This document shows positions 23,143 through 32,680 of a stretch of 51,879 nt of DNA, piece by piece (position 1 is the stretch's first letter; each line of letters starts with the position of its first letter). The notes under the pieces were generated by a model. That model worked only from the letters and a program-made list of their open reading frames with translations. It made no database searches and was not told the DNA's origin. A program made the translations under genes and the position numbers. Source of the DNA: Ruminococcus sp. AM22-13 (GTDB lineage: Bacteria > Bacillota > Clostridia > Lachnospirales > Lachnospiraceae); NCBI RefSeq assembly GCF_003471165.1, contig NZ_QRIL01000029.1, positions 1 to 51,879 of the forward strand. The letters run 5' to 3'.

Positions 23143-24699
23143 TTATAATACTTTTGTAGTCCATTTACTGCAGTCCCATACCTGGGAAACCACATCACGG
23201 TAAAACTCCGGTTCGTGGCAGATCAGGAGAATGCTTCCCTTATATTCGATCAATGCCTGCTTCAAAGCTTCTTTTGCATCCACATCCAGATGATTGGTAG
23301 GCTCGTCCAGAAGCAGAATGTTCGTCTCTTTATTCACCAGCTTACACAGACGCACTTTTGCCTGCTCCCCGCCACTCAGTACACGTACCTGACTTTCAAT
23401 ATGCTTGGTAGTCAGACCGCATTTTGCAAGTGCAGACCGAACCTCATACTGAGTATAAGACGGAAACTCTGCCCAGATCTCGTCGATACAGGTAGTCTTA
23501 TTATCACCTTTGACTTCCTGTTCAAAATATCCGATCTGAAGATTCTCACCAAGCTCGCAGGAACCCTTCAGAGACGGAATTAATCCCAGAATACTCTTCA
23601 ATAAAGTAGTCTTACCGATACCGTTTGCACCAACCAGCGCGATCTTATTTCCTCTTTCCATAGAGAGAGTAACAGGTCTGGAAAGAGGTTCATTATAACC
23701 AATAACCAGATCTTTCGTCTCGAAGATATATTTCCCCGGAGTACGTCCATATTTAAAATGAAACTCCGGCTTCGGCTTCTCGGCAGCAAGCTCGATCACA
23801 TCCATCTTATCCAGTTTCTTCTGTCTGGACATTGCCATGTTTCTTGTAGAAACCCTTGCCTTATTTCTTGCGACGAAATCCTTCAGTTCACTGATTTCCT
23901 GCTGCTGGCGTCTGTAAGCAGCTTCAAACTGAGCCTTCTTCACCTCATATACTTCCTGGAAATGATCATAATCCCCGACATAACGGTTCAGTTCCTGATT
24001 CTCCATATGATAAACCAGATTGATAACAGAATTCAGAAATGGAATATCGTGGGAGATAAGGATAAATGCATTCTCATAATCCTGCAGATAACGCTTCAGC
24101 CATTCAATATGTTCCTCATCCAGATAGTTGGTAGGCTCGTCCAGAAGCAGGATATCCGGTTTCTCCAGAAGCAGCTTGCCAAGCAGAACTTTGGTTCTCT
24201 GACCGCCGCTCAGATCTGTAACATCACGTTCCAGTCCGATATCCAGAAGCCCCAGAGCTCTGGCAACTTCCTCCACCTTTGCATCGATCACATAGAAATC
24301 ATGCATGGTAAGGGTATCCTGAATAGTTCCCAGCTCCTCCATCAGAGTATCCATCTCCTCAGGAGAAGCAGTGCCAAGAGAGTCACAGATTTCATTCATC
24401 CTTTCCTCCATCTCAAAGAGATAAGAGAACGCAGATTTCAGCACGTCACGGATGGACATGCCTTGAGAAAGGACAGAATGCTGGTCCAGATAGCCGACAC
24501 GTACGTTCTTTGCCCATTCAATCTTACCCTCATCCGGCATCAGCTTTCCGGTTACAATATTAAAGAAAGTAGATTTACCTTCCCCGTTGGCACCAACCAG
24601 TCCAATATGCTCGCCCTTTAACAGGCGGAAAGACACATCATTAAAAATCGCCCTGTCTCCGAAACCATGTGTCAGATGTTCTACATTCAAAATACTCAT
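23143..24699 (-). CDS. ABC-F family ATPase
   Basis: 518 residues with two ATP-binding cassettes and no membrane domain, the ABC-F layout. Walker A motifs are GANGEGKST and GANGIGKTT, signatures LSGGQRTKVLLGKLL and LSGGEQAKVRLCKLV, and Walker B/D-loops LLLDEPTNYLD and LLLDEPTNHLD. The linker between cassettes (residues about 250-320) is the basic interdomain region that enters the ribosomal E site. It most resembles the YkpA/YbiT group, not the longer antibiotic-resistance Vga/Lsa types. AAGGAG precedes the ATG. It probably acts as a translation factor. Confidence 0.92.
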   Translation of the reverse strand: MSILNVEHLTHGFGDRAIFNDVSFRLLKGEHIGLVGANGEGKSTFFNIVTGKLMPDEGKIEWAKNVRVGYLDQHSVLSQGMSIRDVLKSAFSYLFEMEERMNEICDSLGTASPEEMDTLMEELGTIQDTLTMHDFYVIDAKVEEVARALGLLDIGLERDVTDLSGGQRTKVLLGKLLLEKPDILLLDEPTNYLDEEHIEWLKRYLQDYENAFILISHDIPFLNSVINLVYHMENQELNRYVGDYDHFQEVYEVKKAQFEAAYRRQQQEISELKDFVARNKARVSTRNMAMSRQKKLDKMDVIELAAEKPKPEFHFKYGRTPGKYIFETKDLVIGYNEPLSRPVTLSMERGNKIALVGANGIGKTTLLKSILGLIPSLKGSCELGENLQIGYFEQEVKGDNKTTCIDEIWAEFPSYTQYEVRSALAKCGLTTKHIESQVRVLSGGEQAKVRLCKLVNKETNILLLDEPTNHLDVDAKEALKQALIEYKGSILLICHEPEFYRDVVSQVWDCSKWTTKVL

Positions 24700-24740
24700 A
24701 AAAAGAAATTCTCCTTAATTATTGTTATATAATGATGTTA

Positions 24741-24928
24741 GGGTCAAAAGGCATTTTGCCCCTAACTTGATATCTTCGAATTGCGCCGCTGCAAAGCAGC
24801 TCCCGCAATTCTCAAACATTCGAAATCCGCTGATTTACTACGTAAATCGCTACTTTCTCATGTTTGGCGGGTCCCAAGTTCAAAAGTCTTATCGTGCAAG
24901 CACGAACGACTTTTTGACCTTTTGACCC
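24741..24928. repeat. 188-bp multi-hairpin intergenic element
   Basis: Ends are an 11-bp perfect inverted repeat, GGGTCAAAAGG and CCTTTTGACCC. Inside are at least four further hairpins: GTTAGGG.CAAAA with TTTTG.CCCTAAC; GAATTGCG with CGCAATTC enclosing GCTGC/GCAGC; GATTTAC-TAC-GTAAATC within AAACAT/ATGTTT; and CGTGC/GCACG within AAAGTC/GACTTT. No coding frame is credible. It fills the gap between rqcH and the ABC-F gene, both on the minus strand. Confidence 0.75.
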
Positions 24929-24952
24929 TGATATCATATAATGGCAGGGTGG

Positions 24953-26698
24953 TCAGACTTCCCTGACTCCCTTTAATGACGGCTCAGCCATCAGCGAATA
25001 ATTTGTATAATAAACCACAAATCCGGGCTTTGCCCCAGCAGGCTTTTTCACCTGCTTCTTCTGGATATAATCAATCTCCACCTTAGGAGCAGTACGTCCT
25101 TTGGAATAATAAGCTGCAAGCTGTCCCGCAATTTCAAAAATATGATCCGGAAGCTCCCCATCCTTAGACTTCACAACAACATGAGATCCAGCCATTTTCT
25201 TAGCATGGAACCACCAGTCATTTCCCGTAGCAAACTTAAAAGTAAGCTCATCATTCTGGAAGTTATTTTTTCCCACATAAATATCATAACCATCTTCAGT
25301 CACATAATGGAACGGTTTTGACTTACTCTGAGCCTTCTGTCCCTTTTTTCGGTCATAATGCTTCTTAATATAGCCATATTCCATCAATTCTTCCTTAATC
25401 TGCGCTAGGTCACTCTCAGCCAGAGCAATATCCAAAGCATTAGAAACAGATTCCAGATGCTCAATCTCACTTCTCGTATCCGCAATCTGCTCCGTCAAAG
25501 CCTCCTCCGTACGCTTCAGCTTTCCATACTTATCAAAATACTTCTTGGAATTCTCCGCCGGAGTCATAGTAGGATCAAGAGGAATCGTAATCTCTTCATT
25601 CGTATAATAATTCAAAGCCTTAAACGACTTACATCCATCCTCAAGTCCATACCCATAAGTATTGATCAACTCCCCGTAAACCTTATACTTATCCTTCTTC
25701 GCGGTATCCTTCATCTGCTTCTCCTGTAAGGTAAGCTTCTTACGGTTACGCTCCAGAGCAGTCTGCACGATCCTTCTTAAATCCGAAGACTTCTGATGAA
25801 TACGAGTCAGAGTATTCTTAGTCGCATAATAAGTCTCCAGCATCTCAGAAACACTGTCAAACTCTACAGAATGATACTCCGGACCGTACTGCTGGAAAGC
25901 AAACACCCCATACTCCACAGGCTCTTCCCCCCGATAAACAATATTCGGAGAAAAATCCCCCTCCTTTATCTGATCCATCAACCTGCAGAATGTATGATAC
26001 AAATGCACCTGTGCAGTCTCATCCAAAGCCTGTGCAGCCTCACTTCCATCCACAGAAGCCCGGAAACAAACCTCCTCCGCAACAACAGGACTGATTCCTG
26101 TAAGAGAAGAATAGATTGCCTTGGAAATATTGCAAGGTTTCCTGCACACAACCTCACGGAATAACTCCTCACTTACAGTCAGCGGATCCAGCTTATCCTG
26201 TGTCTGCGGAATAAAATACTCCCTCCCCGGAAGCACCTCCCTCACAGAACTCATATGCGAAGAAACATGCTTAATACTATCCAGGATCATATTCTTATCA
26301 TCACAGAAAATAATATTACTATGCTTACCCATAAGCTCCATGATAAGCACCTTCTTACAAGGATCCCCCAGCTCATTCAGATGCTCCAGTTCAAACTCCA
26401 CCACACGCTCCAGCCCCGGTTGCTTAATATCTGAAACCCTTGCACTTCCGATATGCTTCCTTAACAACATACAGAAATTCGGCGCGGTCATCGGACTCGG
26501 CTTATTCTTAGAAGTAAAATAAATCAGCGGAAGAGAAGCACTTGCAGAAAGCAACAGCCTGCACTGCCCATTCGCTCCCTTCCCCGTAATCAAAAGCTCA
26601 TCCGCCTCCGGCTGAGCAATCTTATTAAACCGTCCTCCATCTAAATTCAAATGCAGCTCCCTCACCATAGCCGCAATCGTAATCCCATCAAAAGCCAT
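24953..26698 (-). CDS. rqcH: RqcH (NFACT family) ribosome quality control factor
   Basis: 581 residues, full length. The N-terminal NFACT-N domain starts MAFDGITIAAMVRELHLNL and includes the conserved loop GQCRLLLSA and NFCMLLRKHI. A central coiled coil (about 290-440) is followed by NFACT-R with DWWFHAKKMAGSHVVVKS. RqcH binds stalled 50S subunits carrying peptidyl-tRNA and recruits tRNA-Ala to add alanine tails for degradation. It is often annotated as a fibronectin-binding protein. Divergent from yicC. No obvious odd features. Confidence 0.95.
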   Translation of the reverse strand: MAFDGITIAAMVRELHLNLDGGRFNKIAQPEADELLITGKGANGQCRLLLSASASLPLIYFTSKNKPSPMTAPNFCMLLRKHIGSARVSDIKQPGLERVVEFELEHLNELGDPCKKVLIMELMGKHSNIIFCDDKNMILDSIKHVSSHMSSVREVLPGREYFIPQTQDKLDPLTVSEELFREVVCRKPCNISKAIYSSLTGISPVVAEEVCFRASVDGSEAAQALDETAQVHLYHTFCRLMDQIKEGDFSPNIVYRGEEPVEYGVFAFQQYGPEYHSVEFDSVSEMLETYYATKNTLTRIHQKSSDLRRIVQTALERNRKKLTLQEKQMKDTAKKDKYKVYGELINTYGYGLEDGCKSFKALNYYTNEEITIPLDPTMTPAENSKKYFDKYGKLKRTEEALTEQIADTRSEIEHLESVSNALDIALAESDLAQIKEELMEYGYIKKHYDRKKGQKAQSKSKPFHYVTEDGYDIYVGKNNFQNDELTFKFATGNDWWFHAKKMAGSHVVVKSKDGELPDHIFEIAGQLAAYYSKGRTAPKVEIDYIQKKQVKKPAGAKPGFVVYYTNYSLMAEPSLKGVREV

Positions 26699-26879
26699 AT
26701 AAAAACACTCCTTTTTAAATAATACTCACAATAATTAAAATCCCAGTCCCCAATATGACTGATAACAATTTTATAATTTACAGGTAATACATAAAACTTA
26801 AATATCACCTACGTCCCACCTGCGGCGTCCCTTCCACCAGTATACCACACATTTCCTACCGCCATCAACGAAAAAATGT

Positions 26880-26908
26880 TTGACTCCATCTCTATAATGA
26901 ACTATAAT
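26880..26908 (+). promoter_or_regulatory. yicC operon promoter
   Basis: TTGACT and TATAAT are spaced by 17 bp, 70 nt before the yicC start. The rest of the 280-bp gap between rqcH and yicC shows no gene or hairpin that I could support. Confidence 0.7.
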
Positions 26909-26978
26909 AAATCTGTATGTAAACAAGAACAAGATTACGTACCTCGACACTATTAAGACAGACAAAGAGAGAAAAACT

Positions 26979-27860
26979 ATGATAAAAAGCATGACTGGTT
27001 TCGGCCGGGCAGAAGTCGTGACCAATGAAAGAAAAATAACCATCGAATTAAAATCTGTAAACCACAGGTATCTGGACCTCAGCATCAAAATGCCCAGAAA
27101 ACTGAACTTCCTGGAAGGTGCCGTCAGAAACCTGATGAAAACCTACATCCAGAGAGGCAAAGTTGATGTATACATCACATATGAAGATTATACAATGAAC
27201 AACGGAGCCCTCAAATACAACAAAGAGCTCGCAACCGAATACATCACCTGTCTGAAACAGATGAAACAGGACTTTGACCTGGATTACGACGTCAAAGTCA
27301 GCACCCTGTCACGCTATCCGGAAGTACTTGTCATGGAAGAACAGTCTGTTGATGAGGATGCGCTCTGGGGCTTTATCGAGCCGCCGCTTCGGGAAGCATG
27401 TGAGAAATTTGTCCAGACACGTGTATCAGAAGGCAAGAATCTCGAGAGAGATCTCATTGAGAAACTGGATGGACTTGAAGAGAAAGTCTTACGTGTAGAG
27501 GCCCGCTCTCCGGAAGTAGTAAATGCTTACAGAGCCAAACTGGAAGCAAAAGTATCTGAACTCCTCGAGGATACACAGATTGATGACAACAGAATCGCAG
27601 CAGAAGTGATCCTGTTCTCCGATAAGATCTGCAATGATGAAGAGACTGTACGTCTTCACAGCCATATCAAGAACATGAAGAAGATGCTGACTACAGAGAA
27701 GAACGGCATCGGACGCAAGCTTGACTTTATGGCACAGGAGATGAACAGAGAAGCGAATACGATCTTATCCAAATCAAGTGATTTGGAGATTTCTAATATT
27801 GCGATTGATCTTAAGACAGAGATCGAGAAAGTCAGAGAACAGATTCAGAATGTAGAATAG
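26979..27860 (+). CDS. yicC: YicC/YloC-family endoribonuclease
   Basis: 293 residues. The N-terminal YicC domain begins IKSMTGFGRAEVVTNERKIT, nearly invariant in the family, followed by IELKSVNHRYLDLSIKMPR. The C-terminal DUF1732 domain contains HIKNMKKMLTTE and GRKLDFMAQEMNREANTI. In E. coli and B. subtilis these proteins cleave RNA. It is the first gene of the widely conserved yicC-remA-gmk-rpoZ block and ends 12 nt before remA. Confidence 0.95.
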   Translation: MIKSMTGFGRAEVVTNERKITIELKSVNHRYLDLSIKMPRKLNFLEGAVRNLMKTYIQRGKVDVYITYEDYTMNNGALKYNKELATEYITCLKQMKQDFDLDYDVKVSTLSRYPEVLVMEEQSVDEDALWGFIEPPLREACEKFVQTRVSEGKNLERDLIEKLDGLEEKVLRVEARSPEVVNAYRAKLEAKVSELLEDTQIDDNRIAAEVILFSDKICNDEETVRLHSHIKNMKKMLTTEKNGIGRKLDFMAQEMNREANTILSKSSDLEISNIAIDLKTEIEKVREQIQNVE

Positions 27861-27872
27861 AGGTTACAGAGA

Positions 27873-28145
27873 GTGGCAAAACTTATAAATATTGGTTTTG
27901 GAAATGTAGTCAATTCACAGAAAATCGTGGCAGTGGTAAGCCCTGATGCGGCACCTGTAAAACGAATGGTGCAGAGTATAAAGGGAACCAGGTCACTGAT
28001 TGACGCAACTCAGGGAAGAAAGACAAAGGCAGTGATCATCACAAGCGATGATTATCTGGTGCTCAGCGCATTGCAGCCGGAGACAATCGCCCGGAGATTT
28101 GCGGAAATATATGATAATGAGGATAAGGGAGAGATCCATGAATAA
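27873..28145 (+). CDS. remA: RemA/DUF370 regulatory protein
   Basis: 90 residues, GTG start. LINIGFGNVVNSQKIVAVVS is the unmistakable N-terminus, and GRKTKAVIITSDDYLVLSAL the conserved core. In Bacillus RemA is a multimeric DNA-binding activator of biofilm matrix and osmoprotection genes. Placement between yicC and gmk is conserved across Firmicutes. The last 8 nt overlap gmk. Confidence 0.95.
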   Translation: MAKLINIGFGNVVNSQKIVAVVSPDAAPVKRMVQSIKGTRSLIDATQGRKTKAVIITSDDYLVLSALQPETIARRFAEIYDNEDKGEIHE

Positions 28146-28761
28146 AGGAATTTTAGTAGTGGTTTCAGGATTTTCCGGCGCAGGAAAAGGCACAGTAATG
28201 AAACGCCTTATGGAGAAATATGATGACTATGCATTATCTGTCTCCGCAACGACCAGAAAACCCCGTCCCGGTGAAGAAGACGGCAGAGAATATTTCTTCC
28301 GCACACGGGATGAATTTGAGAAGCTGATAGAAGAGGATGCGTTGCTTGAATATGCCCAGTACGTAGAGAACTATTACGGAACTCCACGCTCTTATGTTGA
28401 GGAACAGCTTCAGGCAGGCAGAAACGTGATCCTTGAAATCGAGATTCAGGGAGCAATGAAGATTAAGAAGAAAATACCGGAAGCACTTCTGGTATTTGTA
28501 ACTCCGCCGACAGTGGAGGAACTGGAACGACGTCTTACAGGCAGAGGAACAGAGACTGCACAGGTGATTGCAGACAGACTTGCAAGAGCCGGTGAAGAGG
28601 CAAAGGGTATGGATCAGTATGATTATATCCTTGTCAACGATACCGTAGAGGAATGCGTAGACCATCTGCATCAGATCATCGTAAGCGAGCATTCCAGAGC
28701 GTTCAGAAATGCAGAGTTTATCGCTGATATCCAGGAACAGACAAAAGCGTTTCAGAAATAA
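28138..28761 (+). CDS. gmk: Guanylate kinase
   Basis: 207 residues. P-loop VVSGFSGAGKGTVMKRL, GMP-binding SATTRKPRPGEEDGREYFF, and the lid region follow the family order. It phosphorylates GMP to GDP. The ATG at 28138 follows GGGAGAG and overlaps remA by 8 nt; a longer in-frame reading would extend 30 codons into remA and is unlikely. The gene ends 12 nt before a partial copy of the dispersed palindromic repeat. Confidence 0.97.
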   Translation: MNKGILVVVSGFSGAGKGTVMKRLMEKYDDYALSVSATTRKPRPGEEDGREYFFRTRDEFEKLIEEDALLEYAQYVENYYGTPRSYVEEQLQAGRNVILEIEIQGAMKIKKKIPEALLVFVTPPTVEELERRLTGRGTETAQVIADRLARAGEEAKGMDQYDYILVNDTVEECVDHLHQIIVSEHSRAFRNAEFIADIQEQTKAFQK

Positions 28762-28775
28762 TAGATTAACCGGAA

Positions 28776-28805
28776 GCGTGTTGCTGAGAACGGAGTGAAC
28801 AGTAA
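28776..28805. repeat. Right-end copy C of the 142-bp repeat
   Basis: GCGTGTTGCTGAGAACGGAG followed by TGAACAGTAA matches the right 30 bp of the full copies at 6448 and 42244. Only the right end is present. It separates gmk from rpoZ by occupying part of their 113-bp gap. Confidence 0.75.
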
Positions 28806-28874
28806 TAATATCTGTATTATCAGAGAAGAGATAACCCTGCGGCATTTGCCGCTTAAAAAGAAAGGAGAAAATAC

Positions 28875-29219
28875 ATGATACATCCGTCTTATACAGAATT
28901 AATTGAAGCAATCAATGCAAACAGCGAGGACGACGATACAACAATGTCCCTTAACAGCCGTTATTCCCTTGTACTTGCTGCAAGTAAACGTGCACGCCAG
29001 ATCATCGCAGGATCTGAACCGCTCGTAGAGGGTGCAGCAGGTAAGAAACCTCTTTCTGTTGCAATCGATGAACTTTACAAAGGAAAAGTAAAGATTCTTG
29101 CACCGGAAGAGAACGAAGAGGAAGAAACAGCAGCTCAGACAGAAGAGGTTCAGGCAGCAGCTGAAGCCCCGGAAGAAGCTCTGGCAGCAGAAGCAGCTGA
29201 AGAAACAACAGAGGAATGA
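28875..29219 (+). CDS. rpoZ: RNA polymerase omega subunit
   Basis: 114 residues; the core is the usual 60-70 and the rest is an acidic, Ala/Glu-rich tail. The MIHPSYTELIEAIN start, then SLNSRYSLVLAASKRARQI and KPLSVAIDELYKGK are the omega motifs. It helps assemble RNA polymerase. The tail (residues 80-114, mainly E and A) is typical of Lachnospiraceae. AAAGGAG precedes the ATG. A perfect 9-bp hairpin (TATAACTGT/ACAGTTATA) without a U-tract follows the stop. Confidence 0.95.
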   Translation: MIHPSYTELIEAINANSEDDDTTMSLNSRYSLVLAASKRARQIIAGSEPLVEGAAGKKPLSVAIDELYKGKVKILAPEENEEEETAAQTEEVQAAAEAPEEALAAEAAEETTEE

Positions 29220-29377
29220 ATATAACTGTAAGGATACAATAACAGTTATAAAAAATATAATCTGTAAAAAGGATTAGTTTGGAAAAGAACTGATCAGGTA
29301 ACACAATAGATGAGTCAAATGAATGTGTCTGAGAATTACAGTGATGGATTTTCAGGCACATTCTTATAGGAGAATTT

Positions 29378-30715
29378 ATGAAATTATTATTCGTATCATT
29401 AGGCTGTGACAAGAACCTTGTAGATTCAGAGGAAATGCTGGGACTTCTTACCGGCAACGGGTTTGAGATCGTAGATGATGAAACAGAAGCAGAGGCGATT
29501 GTGGTTAATACCTGCTGCTTTATTAATGACGCAAAAGAAGAAAGTGTCAATACCATTCTTGAGATGGCAGAATACAAGAAAGCCGGAAGCTGTAAGGTTC
29601 TTATCGTAACTGGCTGTATGGCACAGCGCTATAAAAACGAGATTATTGAGGAAGTACCGGAAGTAGATGCAGTACTTGGAACTACTTCTTACGGAGATAT
29701 CCTCAAAGCAATCAACGAAGCAATGGAAGGAAAGCATTTCGAGGAATTTAAAGATATCGATTATCTTCCTGAGAAGCTTGGAAAACGAGTGCTGACAACA
29801 GGCGGACATTTCGGATATCTTAAGATTGCAGAGGGCTGTGACAAACACTGTACTTACTGCATCATTCCGAAACTTCGTGGTAAATTCAGAAGTGTTCCGA
29901 TGGAACGTCTGATAGAACAGGCGAAAGAGATGGCAGAAGAAGGCGTAAAAGAACTGATTCTTGTCGCACAGGAGACAACCGTATACGGAACCGATATTTA
30001 CGGAAAAAAATCCCTGCATGTTCTTTTGAAAGAATTATGTAAGATCAAGGGAATCCGCTGGATCCGTGTGCTCTACTGCTATCCGGAAGAAATTTATGAT
30101 GAACTGATCCAGACGATGAAAGAAGAAAAGAAAATCTGTCATTATCTGGACCTTCCGATTCAGCACGCTAGCGACCGCATCTTAAAGAGAATGGGAAGAA
30201 GAACCACACAGGCAGAACTGGTGGAAATCGTCAATAAACTTCGCCAGGAAATCCCGGACATTGTGCTTCGCACCACTCTGATTTCTGGTTTCCCTGGAGA
30301 GACACAGGAAGATCATGAAGAACTGATGGGGTTTGTTGATGAGATGGAATTCGACAGACTGGGAGTATTTACTTACTCTGCGGAAGAAGATACACCGGCT
30401 GCGACAATGCCTGATCAGGTTCCGGAGGAAGTCAAGGAAGAGAGACGTGATGAGATTATGGAACTCCAGCAGGAGATTTCCTATGACAAAGGAACAGACC
30501 GTATCGGACAGGAACTTCTTGTGATGATCGAAGGAAAAGTAGCAGACGAGAGCGCATATATTGGAAGAACTTATGGAGATGCACCAAAGGTTGACGGTTA
30601 TATTTTTGTACAGACAGGAGAACTCCTTATGACAGGAGATTTTGCAAAGGTACGTGTGACTGGTGCGCTGGAATATGATTTGATAGGAGAGTTGGCAGAT
30701 GAATATACCGAATAA
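29378..30715 (+). CDS. rimO: Ribosomal protein S12 methylthiotransferase
   Basis: 445 residues, full length. The UPF0004 domain has SLGCDKNLVDSE, NTCCFI and TGCMAQRY with the three Cys that bind the auxiliary iron-sulfur cluster. The radical-SAM motif is CDKHCTYC near residue 160. A TRAM domain ends the protein. The SLGCDKNLVDSE signature separates RimO from MiaB. It methylthiolates an Asp of S12. AGGAG precedes the ATG; the last 17 nt overlap pgsA. Confidence 0.97.
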   Translation: MKLLFVSLGCDKNLVDSEEMLGLLTGNGFEIVDDETEAEAIVVNTCCFINDAKEESVNTILEMAEYKKAGSCKVLIVTGCMAQRYKNEIIEEVPEVDAVLGTTSYGDILKAINEAMEGKHFEEFKDIDYLPEKLGKRVLTTGGHFGYLKIAEGCDKHCTYCIIPKLRGKFRSVPMERLIEQAKEMAEEGVKELILVAQETTVYGTDIYGKKSLHVLLKELCKIKGIRWIRVLYCYPEEIYDELIQTMKEEKKICHYLDLPIQHASDRILKRMGRRTTQAELVEIVNKLRQEIPDIVLRTTLISGFPGETQEDHEELMGFVDEMEFDRLGVFTYSAEEDTPAATMPDQVPEEVKEERRDEIMELQQEISYDKGTDRIGQELLVMIEGKVADESAYIGRTYGDAPKVDGYIFVQTGELLMTGDFAKVRVTGALEYDLIGELADEYTE

Positions 30716-31238
30716 ACTTACAGTAGCCAGAATGATCTTGGTTCCATTTCTTGTACTGTTTATGCTTACAGGCTGGGGCGGCGAGGCGAACCGCTATATA
30801 TCCCTTGCTATTTTCGTTGTGGCCAGCGTTACAGACTGGTTTGATGGAAAGCTTGCCAGAAAATATAATCTGGTAACAAACTTTGGTAAATTTATGGATC
30901 CGCTTGCAGATAAACTGCTTGTCTGCTCTGCGATGATTTGTTTTATTGAACTGGACAAACTCCCGGCGTGGATCGTTATCATTATTATAGGAAGAGAATT
31001 TATCATCAGCGGATTCCGTCTGATCGCAGCTGAGAACGGCATCGTCATCGCAGCAAATTACTGGGGTAAATTCAAGACAGTATCTCAGATGATCATGATC
31101 ATCTTACTGCTGATCGATCTGGGAGGCGCATTTGATATTCTGGAACAGATTTTCATTTGGCTTTCAGTAGCGCTCACCATTATTTCCCTGATCACATATA
31201 TCTGGCAGAATAAGAATGTACTGTCTATGCAGGACTGA
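30699..31238 (+). CDS. pgsA: Phosphatidylglycerophosphate synthase
   Basis: 179 residues with four to five membrane segments. The CDP-alcohol phosphotransferase motif is readable as TDWFDGKLARKYNLVTNFGK then FMDPLADKLL (DGxxAR...G...D...D). It makes phosphatidylglycerophosphate from CDP-diacylglycerol and glycerol-3-phosphate in the membrane. It overlaps rimO by 17 nt; the rimO-pgsA-cinA order is common in Firmicutes. Confidence 0.96.
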   Translation: MNIPNKLTVARMILVPFLVLFMLTGWGGEANRYISLAIFVVASVTDWFDGKLARKYNLVTNFGKFMDPLADKLLVCSAMICFIELDKLPAWIVIIIIGREFIISGFRLIAAENGIVIAANYWGKFKTVSQMIMIILLLIDLGGAFDILEQIFIWLSVALTIISLITYIWQNKNVLSMQD

Positions 31239-31276
31239 TTTTGATTGGCCTGCCCTGACGGAAAGGAAGCATAATT

Positions 31277-32536
31277 ATGGTTACAGAATTAATTGCTGTA
31301 GGTACAGAAATATTACTTGGAAATATCGTAAACACGAACAGCGCATATCTGTCAGAGAAATGTGCAGAACTTGGTCTGGCAGTTTATTACCAGTCTGTAG
31401 TTGGTGACAACCCGGACAGAATGAAAAGCGTGATCAAAACCGCTCTGGATCGCTCTGATGTGATTATCCTTACCGGAGGCCTTGGACCGACAGAAGATGA
31501 CCTGACAAAAGAAATCACAGCTGAGGTAATGGGATTTCCGCTTGTGGAGGATCTTCATACCAAAGAACTCATGGAAGCATATCTGAAAGAATATGAGAAA
31601 AATCATCCACAGCGCCGCATTACAAAGAACAACTATAAACAGACCATGGTTCCGAAAGGTTCTATTGTTCTTGATAATCACAACGGAACAGCTCCTGGAC
31701 TGATCATGGAGAAAAAAGGAAAAATTGCGATCCTGCTTCCTGGACCTCCGAATGAGATGGTTCCAATGTTTGAAGAATCCATATATCCATATCTGCGAAA
31801 GAAACAGCCGGAGATTATTTATTCCCGTATGGTGAAAATCTGTGGCATCGGTGAAAGTCAGGTAGCAGAGGAAATCCAGGATCTGATCGAGAAGCAGACA
31901 AATCCTACGATTGCGCCTTATGCAAAGACGGGAGAGGTACATCTTCGAATTACTGCAAAAGCAGAAAATGAGAAAAAATGCAAAGAAATGATCAAGCCGA
32001 TCGTCCATGAACTTAAGAAACGTTTTGGAAAGGATGTCTTTGCAACAAAAGAAGAGAAGACACTGGAAGAGGCAGTCGTAGACCTTCTCAAAGAGAAAAA
32101 TATGACCTTATCTCTTGCAGAATCCTGCACAGGCGGAGCCGTGGCAGCCCGTATCGTAAATGTACCAGGAGTTTCTGAAGCGTTGATGTGTGGCTTTGTG
32201 ACCTACACAAATCGCGCAAAGAGAAAGTGTCTTGGGGTAAAAAAGAGCACATTAAAGAATGAAGGCGCTGTTTCTGCAAAATGTGCAAAAGAGATGGCAA
32301 AAGGCGGTGCAAAAGCAGCTGAAACTGACGTCTGCCTTTCCGTTACAGGTCTTGCCGGTCCTGGCGGCGGAACAGAAGAGACACCGGTAGGAACCGTATT
32401 TATGGGATGCTGCTGTGCCGGAAAAACTACTACAAGAGAATTCCATTTTACAGGCAACAGAAGCCGCATCAGAGGTCAGGCCGTTGCTCAGGCGTTGACA
32501 TTCATCCGCGACAGTCTGCTGGAGTGCGGTGAATAA
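31277..32536 (+). CDS. cinA: CinA-family competence/damage protein
   Basis: 419 residues, two domains. The N-terminal MoCF-like part has IAVGTEILLGNIVNTNSAYL and LTGGLGPTEDDLTKE. The C-terminal CinA domain has SLAESCTGGAVAARI and SVTGLAGPGGGTEETPVGTV. Members have NMN deamidase or ADP-ribose pyrophosphatase activity and are linked to competence. In many Firmicutes recA comes next; here a terminator and two minus-strand genes follow. Confidence 0.96.
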   Translation: MVTELIAVGTEILLGNIVNTNSAYLSEKCAELGLAVYYQSVVGDNPDRMKSVIKTALDRSDVIILTGGLGPTEDDLTKEITAEVMGFPLVEDLHTKELMEAYLKEYEKNHPQRRITKNNYKQTMVPKGSIVLDNHNGTAPGLIMEKKGKIAILLPGPPNEMVPMFEESIYPYLRKKQPEIIYSRMVKICGIGESQVAEEIQDLIEKQTNPTIAPYAKTGEVHLRITAKAENEKKCKEMIKPIVHELKKRFGKDVFATKEEKTLEEAVVDLLKEKNMTLSLAESCTGGAVAARIVNVPGVSEALMCGFVTYTNRAKRKCLGVKKSTLKNEGAVSAKCAKEMAKGGAKAAETDVCLSVTGLAGPGGGTEETPVGTVFMGCCCAGKTTTREFHFTGNRSRIRGQAVAQALTFIRDSLLECGE

Positions 32537-32605
32537 AAACCAGGTAGAACTGTTATCTTGATTAAGATAAGATGGACTGTCTGGATGTTGTGAATTAAGA
32601 GTGTG

Positions 32606-32664
32606 AAAAGAGTACATTGAGGAAATAAAAAACACATGAATATTTCCTTGAATGTACTCTTTTT
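32606..32664. terminator. Bidirectional terminator
   Basis: AAAAGAGTACATT...GGAAATA pairs with TATTTCC...AATGTACTCTTTT, about 20 bp with a small mismatch, flanked by A and T runs on both sides. It separates the converging cinA operon and the minus-strand pair. Confidence 0.85.
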
Positions 32665-32680
32665 ATAGTTGTACAGATAA

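Noticed and set aside
24741..24928. Small genes in the gap between rqcH and the ABC-F gene
   Set aside because: The short frames there are made only of hairpin arms and have no ribosome binding site.
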